Part shown: one piece after another, positions 32,963-41,897 of the stretch | Layout of the letters: each line of letters starts with the position of its first letter | Position numbering within the stretch: the stretch's first letter is position 1 | Made by a program: the position numbers and the translations under genes | Assembly (NCBI RefSeq): GCF_014654615.1 | Contig: NZ_BNBB01000007.1 | Span: forward strand, 62,001-126,000 | From: Streptosporangium violaceochromogenes | GTDB lineage: Bacteria; Actinomycetota; Actinomycetes; Streptosporangiales; Streptosporangiaceae | DNA length: 64,000 nt | Reading direction: 5' to 3' | The notes under the pieces: generated by a model | The model's input: the letters and a program-made list of their open reading frames with translations, nothing else | Database searches by the model: none | What the model was told of the DNA's origin: nothing

Positions 32963-34333
32963 TCAGCCGGTCGCCACCCCGAGGGCCACCGCCGTGGCGT
33001 ACTCGTCGTCGACGAGCACGACGTCCCGGCCGGCCCTGTCGAGCAGGCCGGCCGCGATCGAGGCCCGGTACCCGCCGGCGCAGTGTACCCACACCGTCCC
33101 CGCGGGCACCTCCTCCAGGCGCGTCAGGAGGGAGTGCAGCGGGATGTGTGCCGATCCGGGCACCGCTCCCGAGGCGCGTTCGTCGTCGCGCCGCACGTCC
33201 AGGACGGCCGGCCCCGCGCCCGCCGCGGCGCGCGCGTCGGCCAGATCGGCGAAGGTCGCCGTGGGGTAACCGCGCAGCTCGTTCCCCGCGGCCAGCTCCC
33301 CGGGCGTGCCCACCGCGGCGCCGTCGGGCCGGTCGATGCCGATACGCACCAGCTGCCGCTGGGCCTCGGCGACCTGCCGCACGGTGTCACCGATCAGCGT
33401 CAGGGGGGTACCCCACGGTATCAACCAGCCCAGGTAGGTGGAGAAGTGCTGCCCCAGGGCGATCCCGACGGTGCCCGCCAGATGCTCGGCGGCGTAGGCG
33501 GTCCGGTCGCGCAGATCCACCACCCACTCTCCGGCGCCGATCCGCTTGCTCAGCTCCTCCGGCGCCACGGGCGCGGGCGGCGACAGGTCCACCGGCCCCG
33601 GCCCCTGCCGGTTGCGGACGCCCATGTGGGCGTAGTAGCGCGGGTAGGCGGTCAGCCCGGCGACGAGCCGGGCCACGAAGGCGTCCTCGTCGGGCTCGGT
33701 CAGGGCGTCGTTGCGCCCGCGCTCCTGCCCGATGGTCGCGCTGTCGCCGCCGGTCGTCGAGCCGGAGGAGCAGAAGCTGCCGAAGCCGTGGGTGGGGAAC
33801 ACCCGCGTGTCGTCGCCGCACAACCCGGCCAGACGCCGCGCGGAGTGGAACTGCGCGCGGGCGAGCTCCTCGGTGCGGGCGGGGTCGACCAGGTCGGTGC
33901 GGCCCACGCTGCCGTACAGCAGTGACCCGCCGGTGAACAGGGCCGGGGGGCCGTCGTCGCCGGGGCCGCCGTCGACGAGGTAGGCCAGGTGGGTGTCGGT
34001 GTGCCCGGGGGTGGCCAGCACCCTGATCCGCAGGGCGCCCGCGTTCAGCTCGTCGCCGTCGGCCACCGCCCGCCGGTCGAACTCCACATGGTCGGCGGCG
34101 GCCACCACGTAGACGGCCCCCGTGGTGCGGGCCAGCTCCAGGCCGCCGGTGACGTAGTCGTTGTGGATGTGCGTCTCCAGCACCATCGCGCACCGCAGCC
34201 CGCGCTCGCCGAGGAGCCGTAGCACCCGGTCCAGGTCACGCTGTGGATCCACGACCACCGCGACGGTGCCCTCGTGGGCGATGTAGCTGCGGTCGCCCAG
34301 CTCGCTGGTCTCGATGACCTCGACCTTCACCAC
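32963..34333 (-). CDS. Persulfide dioxygenase-rhodanese fusion (ETHE1-like)
   Basis: The 456-residue protein starts with a metallo-beta-lactamase fold of the ETHE1 type: iron ligands in 'LETHIHNDYVTGGLELA' and 'VLATPGHTDTHLAYLV', about residues 1-240. Two rhodanese domains follow. The first ('VVDLRDRTAYAAEHLAGTVG') has no obvious active-site Cys; the second ('VLDVRRDDERASGAVPGSAH') has the active 'VWVHCAGGYRAS' loop. It oxidises glutathione- or thiol-persulfide to sulfite and moves sulfane sulfur. The start at the first of two GTG codons (34333) is chosen for the GAGGGAG site seven bases upstream. It is divergent from the GntR gene. Confidence 0.93.
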   Translation of the reverse strand: MVKVEVIETSELGDRSYIAHEGTVAVVVDPQRDLDRVLRLLGERGLRCAMVLETHIHNDYVTGGLELARTTGAVYVVAAADHVEFDRRAVADGDELNAGALRIRVLATPGHTDTHLAYLVDGGPGDDGPPALFTGGSLLYGSVGRTDLVDPARTEELARAQFHSARRLAGLCGDDTRVFPTHGFGSFCSSGSTTGGDSATIGQERGRNDALTEPDEDAFVARLVAGLTAYPRYYAHMGVRNRQGPGPVDLSPPAPVAPEELSKRIGAGEWVVDLRDRTAYAAEHLAGTVGIALGQHFSTYLGWLIPWGTPLTLIGDTVRQVAEAQRQLVRIGIDRPDGAAVGTPGELAAGNELRGYPTATFADLADARAAAGAGPAVLDVRRDDERASGAVPGSAHIPLHSLLTRLEEVPAGTVWVHCAGGYRASIAAGLLDRAGRDVVLVDDEYATAVALGVATG

Positions 34334-34364
34334 GGGTGTTCTCCCTCGATTGCGGAAAAGTCCG

Positions 34365-34378
34365 AATGTACGTACATT
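34365..34378. promoter_or_regulatory. 14-bp perfect palindrome, likely HutC-type GntR operator
   Basis: AATGTAC-GTACATT is a perfect 14-bp inverted repeat in the 101-base spacer between the persulfide dioxygenase gene and the divergent gntR. It contains the GT...AC core expected for HutC-subfamily GntR proteins and lies in a locally AT-rich patch where both promoters should be. Confidence 0.7.
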
Positions 34379-34434
34379 ATGCGGTAGAGGATACTTCGGC
34401 AAGAGAGCGGATGCTCCGGACAGAAGGGAGGACG

Positions 34435-35241
34435 GTGAAGGCGACGAACCGGCGGCCCCTTCCGGGCCCGGCCCCCATGGACCGCTCCAGTGCCCTGCCC
34501 CTGTGGGCGCAACTCCGCGCCGACCTGGACCGCAGGCTCGGCGCGGGCGAGTTCGAGGACGCCTTTCCCGGCGAGCTCGCGCTCGTGGCGGAGTACGGCG
34601 TCAGCCGCCACACCGTGCGCGAGGCGCTGCGCAGGCTGCGCGCCGACGGCGTGGTGACGGCCGAGCGCGGGCGCGCGCCCCGGCTGGCCGTACAGGCCGC
34701 CATCGAGCAGCCTCTCGGCGCCCTCTACAGCCTGTTCGCCTCGGTGGAGGCCGCGGGGCAGCGGCAGCGCAGCGTGGTGCGCATCCTCGACGTGCGCGCC
34801 GACGGGCTGGTCGCGGTACGCCTGGGGCTTGAGGAGTCCACGCCGCTGCTGCATCTGGAACGGCTGCGTCTGGCCGACGAGGAGCCCCTGGCCCTGGACC
34901 GGGTGTGGATGCCCGCCGAGGTCGCCGCCCCGCTGCTGGAGGCCGACTTCACCCACACCGCCCTGTACGACGAACTCGCCCGGCGCTGCGGCCTGCGGCC
35001 GACCGGCGGCCGGGAGCACATCCGCGCCGTCGTGCCCACCGCCGCCGAGCGCCGGCTGCTCGGGGTCGAGCCCGGTGTGGCCGCCTTCGCCGTCGACCGC
35101 CTGGCCTGCCACGAGGCCCGCCCGGTGGAGTGGCGCCGCACGCTCGTCCGCGGCGACAGGTTCGCCGTGATCGCCGACTTCTCCGCACGCGACGGCTACC
35201 GGCTCGGCGTCGCCGGCGGACGGCCCGGAAGCGCCGGATGA
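34435..35241 (+). CDS. GntR-family regulator, HutC/UTRA subfamily
   Basis: The 268-residue regulator has the winged helix in residues about 15-85 ('LPLWAQLRADLDRRLGAGEF', 'LVAEYGVSRHTVREALRRLR') and a UTRA ligand domain ('EQPLGALYSLFASVEAAGQR', 'PLLHLERLRLADEEPLALDR', 'RTLVRGDRFAVIADF'). GTG at 34435 is chosen because AAGGGAGG lies just upstream; earlier starts would run through the palindrome. It likely senses sulfide-derived or sulfur compounds and controls the two divergent sulfide genes and the exporter downstream. Confidence 0.93.
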   Translation: MKATNRRPLPGPAPMDRSSALPLWAQLRADLDRRLGAGEFEDAFPGELALVAEYGVSRHTVREALRRLRADGVVTAERGRAPRLAVQAAIEQPLGALYSLFASVEAAGQRQRSVVRILDVRADGLVAVRLGLEESTPLLHLERLRLADEEPLALDRVWMPAEVAAPLLEADFTHTALYDELARRCGLRPTGGREHIRAVVPTAAERRLLGVEPGVAAFAVDRLACHEARPVEWRRTLVRGDRFAVIADFSARDGYRLGVAGGRPGSAG

Positions 35242-36206
35242 ACCTCGCCGCCGCACTCGGCCTCGGCCTGCTCATCGGTGGCGTCCTGGGGGCGCTCGGG
35301 GGCGGAGGCGCCATCCTCACCGTCCCGGCCCTGGTCTACCTGCTCGGCATGTCGCCGCGGGAGGCCACGACCGCGAGCCTGGTCATCGTCGGCCTCACCG
35401 CCGTCGCCGGCACGGTGGGCCACGCCCGCGACGGACGGGTCCGCCCGCTCGTCGGGGTCGCCTTCGGTCTCCTCGGCGGCGTCGCGGCTCTGGGGGGCAC
35501 GGTCGTCAACCGTCTCGTCGACCCCCACCTGCTCCTCCTCGGCTTCGCCGTCGTCATGGGGGCCGCCGCGACGGGCATGTTGTTGCGCGCCCGCGGCGGG
35601 GACGGGGACGGTGGTGACGGCGGTGCCGGGACGTCCGCGCCGGGCGGCGGGCACGAGGACGTCCCCGCCCGTGCGGGGGCCGGGGCGGGCGGGGAGGCCG
35701 TGGGGAGGGCCGGACAGGGGGCCGGGGAGATCGAGGAGGCCGGGGGAGGCGGTGGTGAGGGGCGGCCGGGGCCGCTCCGCATCGCGTCTCCCGGCTCCCC
35801 GCCCTCTGCGCCCACCGCGCGCCGCCGTACGGCCGCCACCGTGACCAAGGTCACGCTCGCCGCCCTGGGGGTCGGGTTTCTCACCGGCCTGTTCGGCGTC
35901 GGCGGCGGGTTCGTCATCGTGCCCGCCCTCGTCCTCACCCTCGGCCTGCCCATGCCGGCCGCGGTCGGCACCTCCCTGCTCGTCATAGCGATCAACTCGG
36001 CGGCGTCGCTGGCGGCGCGTGCCGGGCAGGCGCACCTCGACTGGGCCGTCGTCCTCCCCCTCACCCTTACCGCCGTGGCCGGCAGCGTCGTCGGCAGAAG
36101 GATCGCCGGCCGGCTCCCCGGGGCGACCCTCACCCGGGCGTTCGCCGTTCTGCTCCTGGCCGTCGCCGCCTGTGTCGCGGCCGGCAGCCTCCTCGAACTC
36201 ACCTGA
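35238..36206 (+). CDS. TauE/SafE-family sulfite exporter-like permease
   Basis: The 322-residue protein has two inverted halves typical of TauE/SafE: 'GLLIGGVLGALGGGGAILTV' in the first and 'GFLTGLFGVGGGFVIVPALV' in the second, with eight or so membrane spans. Between them, residues about 118-205 form a Gly/Ala-rich, charged low-complexity loop that is much longer than usual. Sulfite produced by persulfide dioxygenase is the probable cargo. The ATG overlaps the GntR stop, so both are co-transcribed. Confidence 0.92.
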   Translation: MNLAAALGLGLLIGGVLGALGGGGAILTVPALVYLLGMSPREATTASLVIVGLTAVAGTVGHARDGRVRPLVGVAFGLLGGVAALGGTVVNRLVDPHLLLLGFAVVMGAAATGMLLRARGGDGDGGDGGAGTSAPGGGHEDVPARAGAGAGGEAVGRAGQGAGEIEEAGGGGGEGRPGPLRIASPGSPPSAPTARRRTAATVTKVTLAALGVGFLTGLFGVGGGFVIVPALVLTLGLPMPAAVGTSLLVIAINSAASLAARAGQAHLDWAVVLPLTLTAVAGSVVGRRIAGRLPGATLTRAFAVLLLAVAACVAAGSLLELT

Positions 36207-36505
36207 CCCGCCCGATCCGCCCGGACCCACCGCGCTCTACCGCGCACGGTCGGTTGCCGGGGCGCCGGCGGGGGCGGGAGGCGGCAAAAGGCACCTTTCA
36301 GAATGGGTTGGCCGTTTTTGGAGATGGTCCCCGTCCGATTTGGCATGATAGCCGCATTCGGTGCACGATCTCCTCTGGCCGTCCGCCGGATGACGAGGCG
36401 CTGCCGTCGGTGACGACGGGGTGGCGTTTCGCGTCCCCGCGTTGCTCCTGCGGTAAGAAGGTGCATTTTCCAGAAAATTCCAGTTATGTCGGCGAGTCAG
36501 TAAAT

Positions 36506-37534
36506 ATGGGGAAAAGGAGAGATGTGGGGGCTCTGTCCCGCAATGACTGGCGGCGGGGCGCGCTCCGGATTCTGGTCGCGTCGATCACCGCCGTGCTGAT
36601 GCTCGCCGGTCTGACGGCGGCCGGTCACACGGATCCGAAGCCCACCGCCGCAAGGCTCCGCAAGGAGCTGGCGGCCCTGCGCAAGCAGTCCGACCTCATG
36701 ATCGTCGAATACTCCAGGGAGCGGGTCGAGCTGCAGAAGGCCGAGAAGGCCGAGAAGACCGCCGTGGACGACCTGCGGCGGGCCGAGCGGGACTTCGGCC
36801 GGGCCACCGAGGAGATCCGCGCGCTGGCCGTCGAGCGCTACCGCGCCGGAGCTCAGGGGACGATGTCGGTGCTGATGAGCGGCGTGGATCCGTCCACCGT
36901 ACTGAGCCGCATGGCGCTCACCGAGCAGTTCATGAGCGAGCAGGACGCGAAACTCCGGGACTTCACGACGGTCCGTGACACCCATCGGCAGGCGCGTGTG
37001 ACGGCGGGGGAACGTACGGCCGAGCTCCGCGCCTCACTGGAGAGGCTGAACACGCAGAAACGGCGGACCGAAAGGCTGATCGCCAAGATCAAGGACCGGA
37101 TCGACCTGCTCTACCCCACCCCCGGGCTCAGGCGCGCGGACGGGACGTGGGTTCCCCAGCTGCCGTCCGGCCCCGACAACATCACCCCCCGGACGCGCCT
37201 GGTCCGGCAGCTGATCACGCAGCGCTTCACCATGCGGTTCGGAATCGGCTGCTACCGGGCCAACGGCGGCATCGCCGGGGGCGGTGAGCACCCTCTGGGC
37301 CGCGCGTGCGACTTCATGCTCAGCCAGGGAGGCGGCATGCCCTCCGAGGCCGCGACCAGCCAGGGAAACGAGATCGCCGCCTGGGCCATCAAGAACGCCC
37401 AGCGGCTCGGGATCATGTACATCATCTTCCGCCAGCGCATCTGGCACTCCCGCGGAGGCTCCTGGCGGATGATGTCCGACCGGGGCGGCATCACGGCCAA
37501 CCACTACGACCACGTTCACATCTCGATGTACTGA
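36506..37534 (+). CDS. Secreted coiled-coil protein with C-terminal peptidase-like domain
   Basis: The 342-residue product has a signal peptide or anchor ('RILVASITAVLMLAGLTAAG'), a long coiled coil (about residues 45-210, rich in Glu, Arg and Leu) and a C-terminal domain with 'EHPLGRACDFMLSQGG' and 'NHYDHVHISMY'. The His/Asp and His-x-His pattern is like M15/ARB-07466-type zinc peptidase folds that act on peptidoglycan. The coiled coil resembles NlpC/P60- and EnvC-type regulators of cell-wall hydrolases. A GTG at 36524 just after AAGGAGA is an alternative start. Likely role: cell-wall remodelling outside the membrane. Confidence 0.85.
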   Translation: MGKRRDVGALSRNDWRRGALRILVASITAVLMLAGLTAAGHTDPKPTAARLRKELAALRKQSDLMIVEYSRERVELQKAEKAEKTAVDDLRRAERDFGRATEEIRALAVERYRAGAQGTMSVLMSGVDPSTVLSRMALTEQFMSEQDAKLRDFTTVRDTHRQARVTAGERTAELRASLERLNTQKRRTERLIAKIKDRIDLLYPTPGLRRADGTWVPQLPSGPDNITPRTRLVRQLITQRFTMRFGIGCYRANGGIAGGGEHPLGRACDFMLSQGGGMPSEAATSQGNEIAAWAIKNAQRLGIMYIIFRQRIWHSRGGSWRMMSDRGGITANHYDHVHISMY

Positions 37535-37628
37535 CGGAGTTCCCCGCCCGCGCCGGGCGGTCGCTCACGGCCCGGCCCGGCGCGGGGGAGGGGGCGGGCC
37601 GGCCGGGGGACGGTAGTACTTTCGACGC

Positions 37629-38561
37629 ATGCGACTGGGCGTTCTCGACATCGGTTCCAACACGGTGCATCTTCTGGTGATGGACGCCCACAGGGGCGCC
37701 CGGCCGCTGCCGGCCTACTCCCACAAGGTGGAGTTGAGGCTCGCCGAGCACATGGAGGAGGGGAACCGGCTCTCCGGGCAGGGGGCCCTGCGGCTGCGCG
37801 AGTTCGTCGGGGAGGCCCTGGAGATCGCCGAGGACAAGGGGGTCGAGGACCTCATGGCGTTCGCGACGTCGGCGGTCAGAGAGGCCGTCAACGGCGAGGA
37901 GGTCCTCGCCCGGCTGAAGACCGAGACGGGGGTGGACATCCAGGTGCTCTCCGGTCAGGACGAGGCGAGGCTGACCTTCCTGGCGGTACGGCGCTGGTTC
38001 GGCTGGTCGTCGGGACGGCTGCTGGTGCTGGACATCGGCGGGGGGTCGCTGGAGATCGCGTCGGGGATCGACGAGCAGCCGGATGCGGCGGTGTCGCTGC
38101 CGCTGGGGGCGGGCAGGCTCACCCGGGACCGCCTCGCCGCCGACCCGCCGGCGGCCGAGGAGGTCCGGGCGCTGCGCAGGCACGTGCGGGCGGAGATCGC
38201 CCGCACGGTGGGGGACGTGGCCCGCTACGGCCAGGCGGATCACGCGGTGGCCACCTCCAAGACGTTCCGGCAGCTCATGCGGATCGCCTGCCCCGCGTCC
38301 CCGCAGGACGGGCGGGTCGCCCGCCGTACGCTCAAGCACGCCGACCTCGTCGAGTGGGCCGACCGGCTGGCCAGGATGGACGTGCGGGAGCGGGCGGCCC
38401 TGCCGGGGGTGTCGGAGGGGCGTGCCTCCCAGCTGCCCGCGGGGGCGATCGTCGCGGACGCCGCGATGGACCTGCTCGGGGTGGGGGAGCTGGAGATGTG
38501 CCCGTGGGCGCTGCGTGAGGGGATCATCCTGCGGAGACTGGACACCATGCCGGAGAGCTGA
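37629..38561 (+). CDS. Ppx/GppA phosphatase (exopolyphosphatase-like)
   Basis: The 310-residue protein belongs to the Ppx/GppA sugar-kinase-fold family: '[20 protein letters not shown]' is the first phosphate loop and '[20 protein letters not shown]' the second. At about 310 residues it is the short actinobacterial form lacking the C-terminal HD-like domain. It hydrolyses polyphosphate or pppGpp. A TAGTAC -10-like box lies just upstream of the ATG with little room for a ribosome site, so a short or absent leader is possible. Confidence 0.93.
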   Translation: MRLGVLDIGSNTVHLLVMDAHRGARPLPAYSHKVELRLAEHMEEGNRLSGQGALRLREFVGEALEIAEDKGVEDLMAFATSAVREAVNGEEVLARLKTETGVDIQVLSGQDEARLTFLAVRRWFGWSSGRLLVLDIGGGSLEIASGIDEQPDAAVSLPLGAGRLTRDRLAADPPAAEEVRALRRHVRAEIARTVGDVARYGQADHAVATSKTFRQLMRIACPASPQDGRVARRTLKHADLVEWADRLARMDVRERAALPGVSEGRASQLPAGAIVADAAMDLLGVGELEMCPWALREGIILRRLDTMPES

Positions 38562-38598
38562 TGTTTATCTCTCCCCCGGCCGGATAGGGCGCCTGGTC

Positions 38599-39405
38599 GT
38601 GAACAAGGTGAAAGGCGCCGCGCGTGAGGTGGCGAACAGCCCGGCCCTGGACCGGCTGGCCCGTCTCGGGCTGGCGTGCCGGGGCGTCCTTTACGGGCTG
38701 ATCGGGTTTCTGGCCCTGCGGATCGCTTTCGGCGGCGGAAGCGGGGGCAAGGAGGCCGACAAGACCGGCGCGGTCCAGGTGGTGGCCGAGCAGCCGTTCG
38801 GCACGGTGCTCGTCTGGCTCATGGCGGCCGGGTTCTCCGCGCTCATCCTCTGGCAGCTCTCCGAGGCGGTCGCCGGCTCCCGCCGGGTCAAGGAGCGGGT
38901 CGAGGCGGCGGCCCATACGGTCGTCTACGGGCTGGTCGTGGCGACGCTGCTGGGTCTGCTGCTGCGCGACGACGCGGGCAGCTCCACCGACGAGAGCTCG
39001 CGCGACCTGACCGGTGGCCTGATGGGCCTGCCCGGCGGCCCGCTGCTCGTGGGCCTGGCGGGCCTGGGGGTGATCGCCCTGGGGGTCCTCTGGGTCTACA
39101 AGGGCTGGAGGAGGAGGTTTCTGGAGGATCTGCGCACCGGTGAGATGTCGCCGGGGGAACGGCGGCTCGCCGAGAGGCTCGGCACGGCCGGATATCTCGC
39201 GCGGGGCGTCGTCGCCGTGGCCGCCGGGGTCTTCCTTCTCCGGGCCGCGGTCGCCTACGATCCGGACAGGGCCAAGGGGGTCGACGCGACGCTGCGGGCG
39301 CTGGCCGAGACGCCGGCGGGGCCGTGGCTCCTGGGGGCCGTCGCGGCCGGGCTGCTGCTGTTCGCCGTCTACTGCCTGTTCGAGGCGCGTCGGCATCGGC
39401 TGTGA
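38599..39405 (+). CDS. DUF1206-type membrane protein
   Basis: The 268-residue membrane protein has six spans in three similar two-span units: 'LARLGLACRGVLYGLIGFLA', 'AAHTVVYGLVVATLLGLLL' and 'LGTAGYLARGVVAVAAGVFL'. This threefold pattern fits the DUF1206 family found in actinobacteria and some proteobacteria. Function unknown. A GTG start is read at 38599, 38 bases after the ppx stop, so the two genes may be co-transcribed. Confidence 0.85.
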   Translation: MNKVKGAAREVANSPALDRLARLGLACRGVLYGLIGFLALRIAFGGGSGGKEADKTGAVQVVAEQPFGTVLVWLMAAGFSALILWQLSEAVAGSRRVKERVEAAAHTVVYGLVVATLLGLLLRDDAGSSTDESSRDLTGGLMGLPGGPLLVGLAGLGVIALGVLWVYKGWRRRFLEDLRTGEMSPGERRLAERLGTAGYLARGVVAVAAGVFLLRAAVAYDPDRAKGVDATLRALAETPAGPWLLGAVAAGLLLFAVYCLFEARRHRL

Positions 39406-39568
39406 CCGGTGTGAACGGTGGGGCGGACGGTGCGGGCATGCAGAGAAGGCGCGTCGCGGCAAGCCCCACCTGTCTATCTGGTAAGTGACCTGATTCATAC
39501 TTTTTCGAGACATCTCCCTTCCTGGGCTCCGCGTCCTTCCAAGGGCGCGAACAGCATCGGAGGGGCCC

Positions 39569-40009
39569 ATGGACTCGTCGGAGTACGACGGCGGTGAACG
39601 GATTCTCCATCTGGCGGGGTTTCCCGACCAGGTGGCGAAGGCCCGGAGACTGGTCTCGGCGACCCTCGGCCGGGAGCACCCCCTTCACGACGACTGCGTG
39701 TTACTGACCAGCGAGATCGCCACGAACGCGGTGGTCCACTCCCGGTCGGGGGACGGCGGGCTCTTCACCGTCGTGATCGCCGGCACGGCGGACGGGGTGC
39801 GGGTCCGCGTCCTGGACGCGGGGTCGGCCGAGGCCCCGTGCGTGTGCCACACCGGGGAGGAGGCCACGGGGGGCAGGGGCCTGCCGCTGCTGGAGGCGCT
39901 GGCGTACCGCTGGGGTTTCGTCCGCAGGGCGGGGACCAACGAGGTCTGGTTCGAGCTCGTCCCCGCGCCGGCCCTGGTGCCGGCCGGGAGGCTGGCCGCC
40001 GTCAGGTGA
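39569..40009 (+). CDS. RsbW-like ATP-binding protein (anti-sigma/serine kinase type)
   Basis: The 146-residue protein has a lone HATPase_c domain: N box 'LTSEIATNAVVHSRSGDGG', G1-like 'VRVLDAGSAEAP' and 'ATGGRGLPLLEALAYRWGF'. Many actinomycetes hold dozens of such short kinases, which control sigma factors or anti-anti-sigma factors. GGAGG lies 12 bases upstream of the ATG. No sigma factor or antagonist gene is adjacent. Confidence 0.9.
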   Translation: MDSSEYDGGERILHLAGFPDQVAKARRLVSATLGREHPLHDDCVLLTSEIATNAVVHSRSGDGGLFTVVIAGTADGVRVRVLDAGSAEAPCVCHTGEEATGGRGLPLLEALAYRWGFVRRAGTNEVWFELVPAPALVPAGRLAAVR

Positions 40010-40250
40010 GAGGGCCCCTCCGGCCTGATCGTGCGTCTCACAGCCGGTCAGACCAGCGGTTTTGCCGTATTACTCGCGTATGGCGATTCCGGCCTCGGCT
40101 CTCCGAGCCCTGGACGAGGGGGTAACGCATATATTCTTTATAAGAAGCCTCTTGTCCGGTTCATAGGTCAAAGCTCCATTCTGTCACGCACGGATATGCG
40201 GGCCTCTTCGCCCGGAACACGCTTTCCCCCCGTATCGGAGGTATCGACGC

Positions 40251-40574
40251 GTGATTTTCATGAAGGCGGCCGCCGCGATGGCCCTCGCGGTTCCGGCGGC
40301 CGTGAGCCTGGTGTTCGCGCAGGCCCCCGCCTCGGCCGGCGGCGCGCCGGCCGGCCCGCTGGCCAGTTGCTGGTCCCACACCAACACCGCCGGGACCGTC
40401 GGATACGGGGGCTGCACCATCGTCGAGGGCTGGGAGCGGTGGCGCCTCGGTGTGAAGTGCAGCAACAGGAGAACCAATTACTACACCCCGTGGCAGTACA
40501 GCTCGCTCACGAAAAGCCATTCGTGTCCCCCGGGCGGCAGGGTGAGCGGCGTCTGGACCGACAGCCAGTCCTGA
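40251..40574 (+). CDS. Small secreted Cys-containing protein
   Basis: The 107-residue product has a clear signal peptide (residues 1-30, 'AAAAMALAVPAAVSLVFAQA', cleavage near 'ASAGG'). The mature part of about 75 residues has four Cys (in 'SCWSHTN', 'GGCTIVEGWERWRLGVKC' and 'SHSCPPGG') that could form two disulfides, plus many Trp and Tyr. It has no recognised domain; it may be a small extracellular factor. A good GGAGG ribosome site precedes the GTG, and the upstream 240 bases are AT-rich with a TATAAG box. Confidence 0.78.
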   Translation: MIFMKAAAAMALAVPAAVSLVFAQAPASAGGAPAGPLASCWSHTNTAGTVGYGGCTIVEGWERWRLGVKCSNRRTNYYTPWQYSSLTKSHSCPPGGRVSGVWTDSQS

Positions 40575-40584
40575 TGCGCACCGT

Positions 40585-40603
40585 CCCCTCCCCGGAGGAG
40601 GGG
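40585..40603. terminator. Hairpin between convergent genes
   Basis: CCCCTCC (40585-40591) pairs with GGAGGGG (40597-40603) around a five-base loop, 10 bases after the stop of the small secreted protein and before the end of the opposing ATPase gene. Confidence 0.5.
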
Positions 40604-40625
40604 CATCCGCCCGAGGGCCGCCCCG

Positions 40626-40659
40626 CGGATACGGGCCGCTCACGGATACGGGCCGCTCA
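40626..40659. repeat. 17-bp tandem direct repeat overlapping a stop codon
   Basis: CGGATACGGGCCGCTCA occurs twice in direct tandem (40626-40642 and 40643-40659). The second copy contains the stop codon of the minus-strand AAA ATPase gene. The repeat looks like slippage. Confidence 0.85.
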
Positions 40660-41787
40660 CAGGTACAGGCCAACGGTCTCCGGACCGGTGGGGGCGCCGC
40701 CGGCCACACCCTCACGCAGGGCGAACAGTTCGGCCAGCGTGGCGCCGTGGGAGGGCACACCCCCGGCGGTGCCGAGCCAGCGCGAGGCCTCCCCGTGGGG
40801 GAGGGCGCCCACCTCGATCTGCGCCAGGCAGCGGCCGGGGCGGGTCACGGCGGGGTGGAGGCGGGCCAGGTTCTCGTTGGTGGTGATGGCCACCAGCACG
40901 TCACGGCCGTGGCCCAGCAGCCCGTCGGTCAGGTTGAGCAGCCGGGAGAGCCCCTGTCCGGTCGCCTCCTTCGCCCCGGACCCGATCAGTTCGTCGCAGT
41001 CCTCCAGGATGAGCAGCCGCCACTTCCTGTCCCTGCCCCCGCTGTCGTCCTCCTCGCCGTCGTCGGAGCCGACCGCGACCTCCATCAGATACCCGGGGGA
41101 GTTGAACAGGCGCTCCGGGTCGAGCACGCAGTCCGCCTGACACCACGAGCGCCACTCGCGGGCCAGCGTGCGCAGCAGGGTGGTCTTGCCGGTGCCGGGC
41201 GGCCCGTGCAGGAGGATCAGGCGGCCGTGCACCTCGGCCGGCGTGATCGCCATCAGGCGCGACAGCGGCCCGTGCAGGGAGGCGGCGTAGTTGCCGGTGA
41301 CCTGGGACCAGGGGGATGTGGTGATGGGTTTGTCGGAGCGGCGGGGGAACTGGGGGCCGTGCCACCAGAAGCCCATCTCGACGTGGTCGCTCTCGGGAAC
41401 GGGCTCCACCGCGTCCTTGACGGCCTCCTCAAGCACCGTGCGGGCCAGTTCGTCGTTCACGGCGGTCACGCTGACCGTGGCCGCGCGGTTGCGGTAGCGG
41501 ATCACACGCAGCGTCCACCCCTCCCCGCGCATCAGCCGCGCCTCCCGGCCGTTGTCCTCCCGCGCGGCCCGGACCGGCTTCGCCCCGGCGGGGGCCAGCG
41601 GGGCCTCCGGCCTGACGCGTTCCAGCTCCGTGGAGCGCGACCAGGGCTGTTCCCCCGTGGCGAAGGGTGACAGGGCGAGCGCGTCGATCACGTCCATCGC
41701 CGAGTCGGTGTCGTCGAGCCAGACCCTCATCGGCAGTTCCGCCGGAGGGGGCTCCGGCGTGAAATGGACCTCCTTGAGTACGGACAT
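40657..41787 (-). CDS. AAA-family ATPase
   Basis: The 376-residue protein has an N-terminal domain of about 180 residues and a AAA ATPase core: Walker A 'LILLHGPPGTGKTTLLRTLA', Walker B 'RKWRLLILEDCDELIGSG', sensor-type 'DVLVAITTNENLARLHPAVT' and arginine-rich 'RPGRCLAQIEVGAL'. It is similar in kind to BCS1/SpoVK-like single-AAA proteins of actinomycetes. The substrate is not predictable. ATG at 41787 has GAGGGG 11 bases upstream. It stands alone on the minus strand, followed upstream by the Ser/Thr kinase gene. Confidence 0.88.
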   Translation of the reverse strand: MSVLKEVHFTPEPPPAELPMRVWLDDTDSAMDVIDALALSPFATGEQPWSRSTELERVRPEAPLAPAGAKPVRAAREDNGREARLMRGEGWTLRVIRYRNRAATVSVTAVNDELARTVLEEAVKDAVEPVPESDHVEMGFWWHGPQFPRRSDKPITTSPWSQVTGNYAASLHGPLSRLMAITPAEVHGRLILLHGPPGTGKTTLLRTLAREWRSWCQADCVLDPERLFNSPGYLMEVAVGSDDGEEDDSGGRDRKWRLLILEDCDELIGSGAKEATGQGLSRLLNLTDGLLGHGRDVLVAITTNENLARLHPAVTRPGRCLAQIEVGALPHGEASRWLGTAGGVPSHGATLAELFALREGVAGGAPTGPETVGLYL

Positions 41788-41897
41788 GACGGTAATGATC
41801 CCCTCTACCGCCACCGAGGGCGATGGGTTTTCACAAGATCCCCCGTGACGGCGGAACCGGAGTCTCCGCCCGCGCGCGGTCCGCCTCGCCGATCCGG

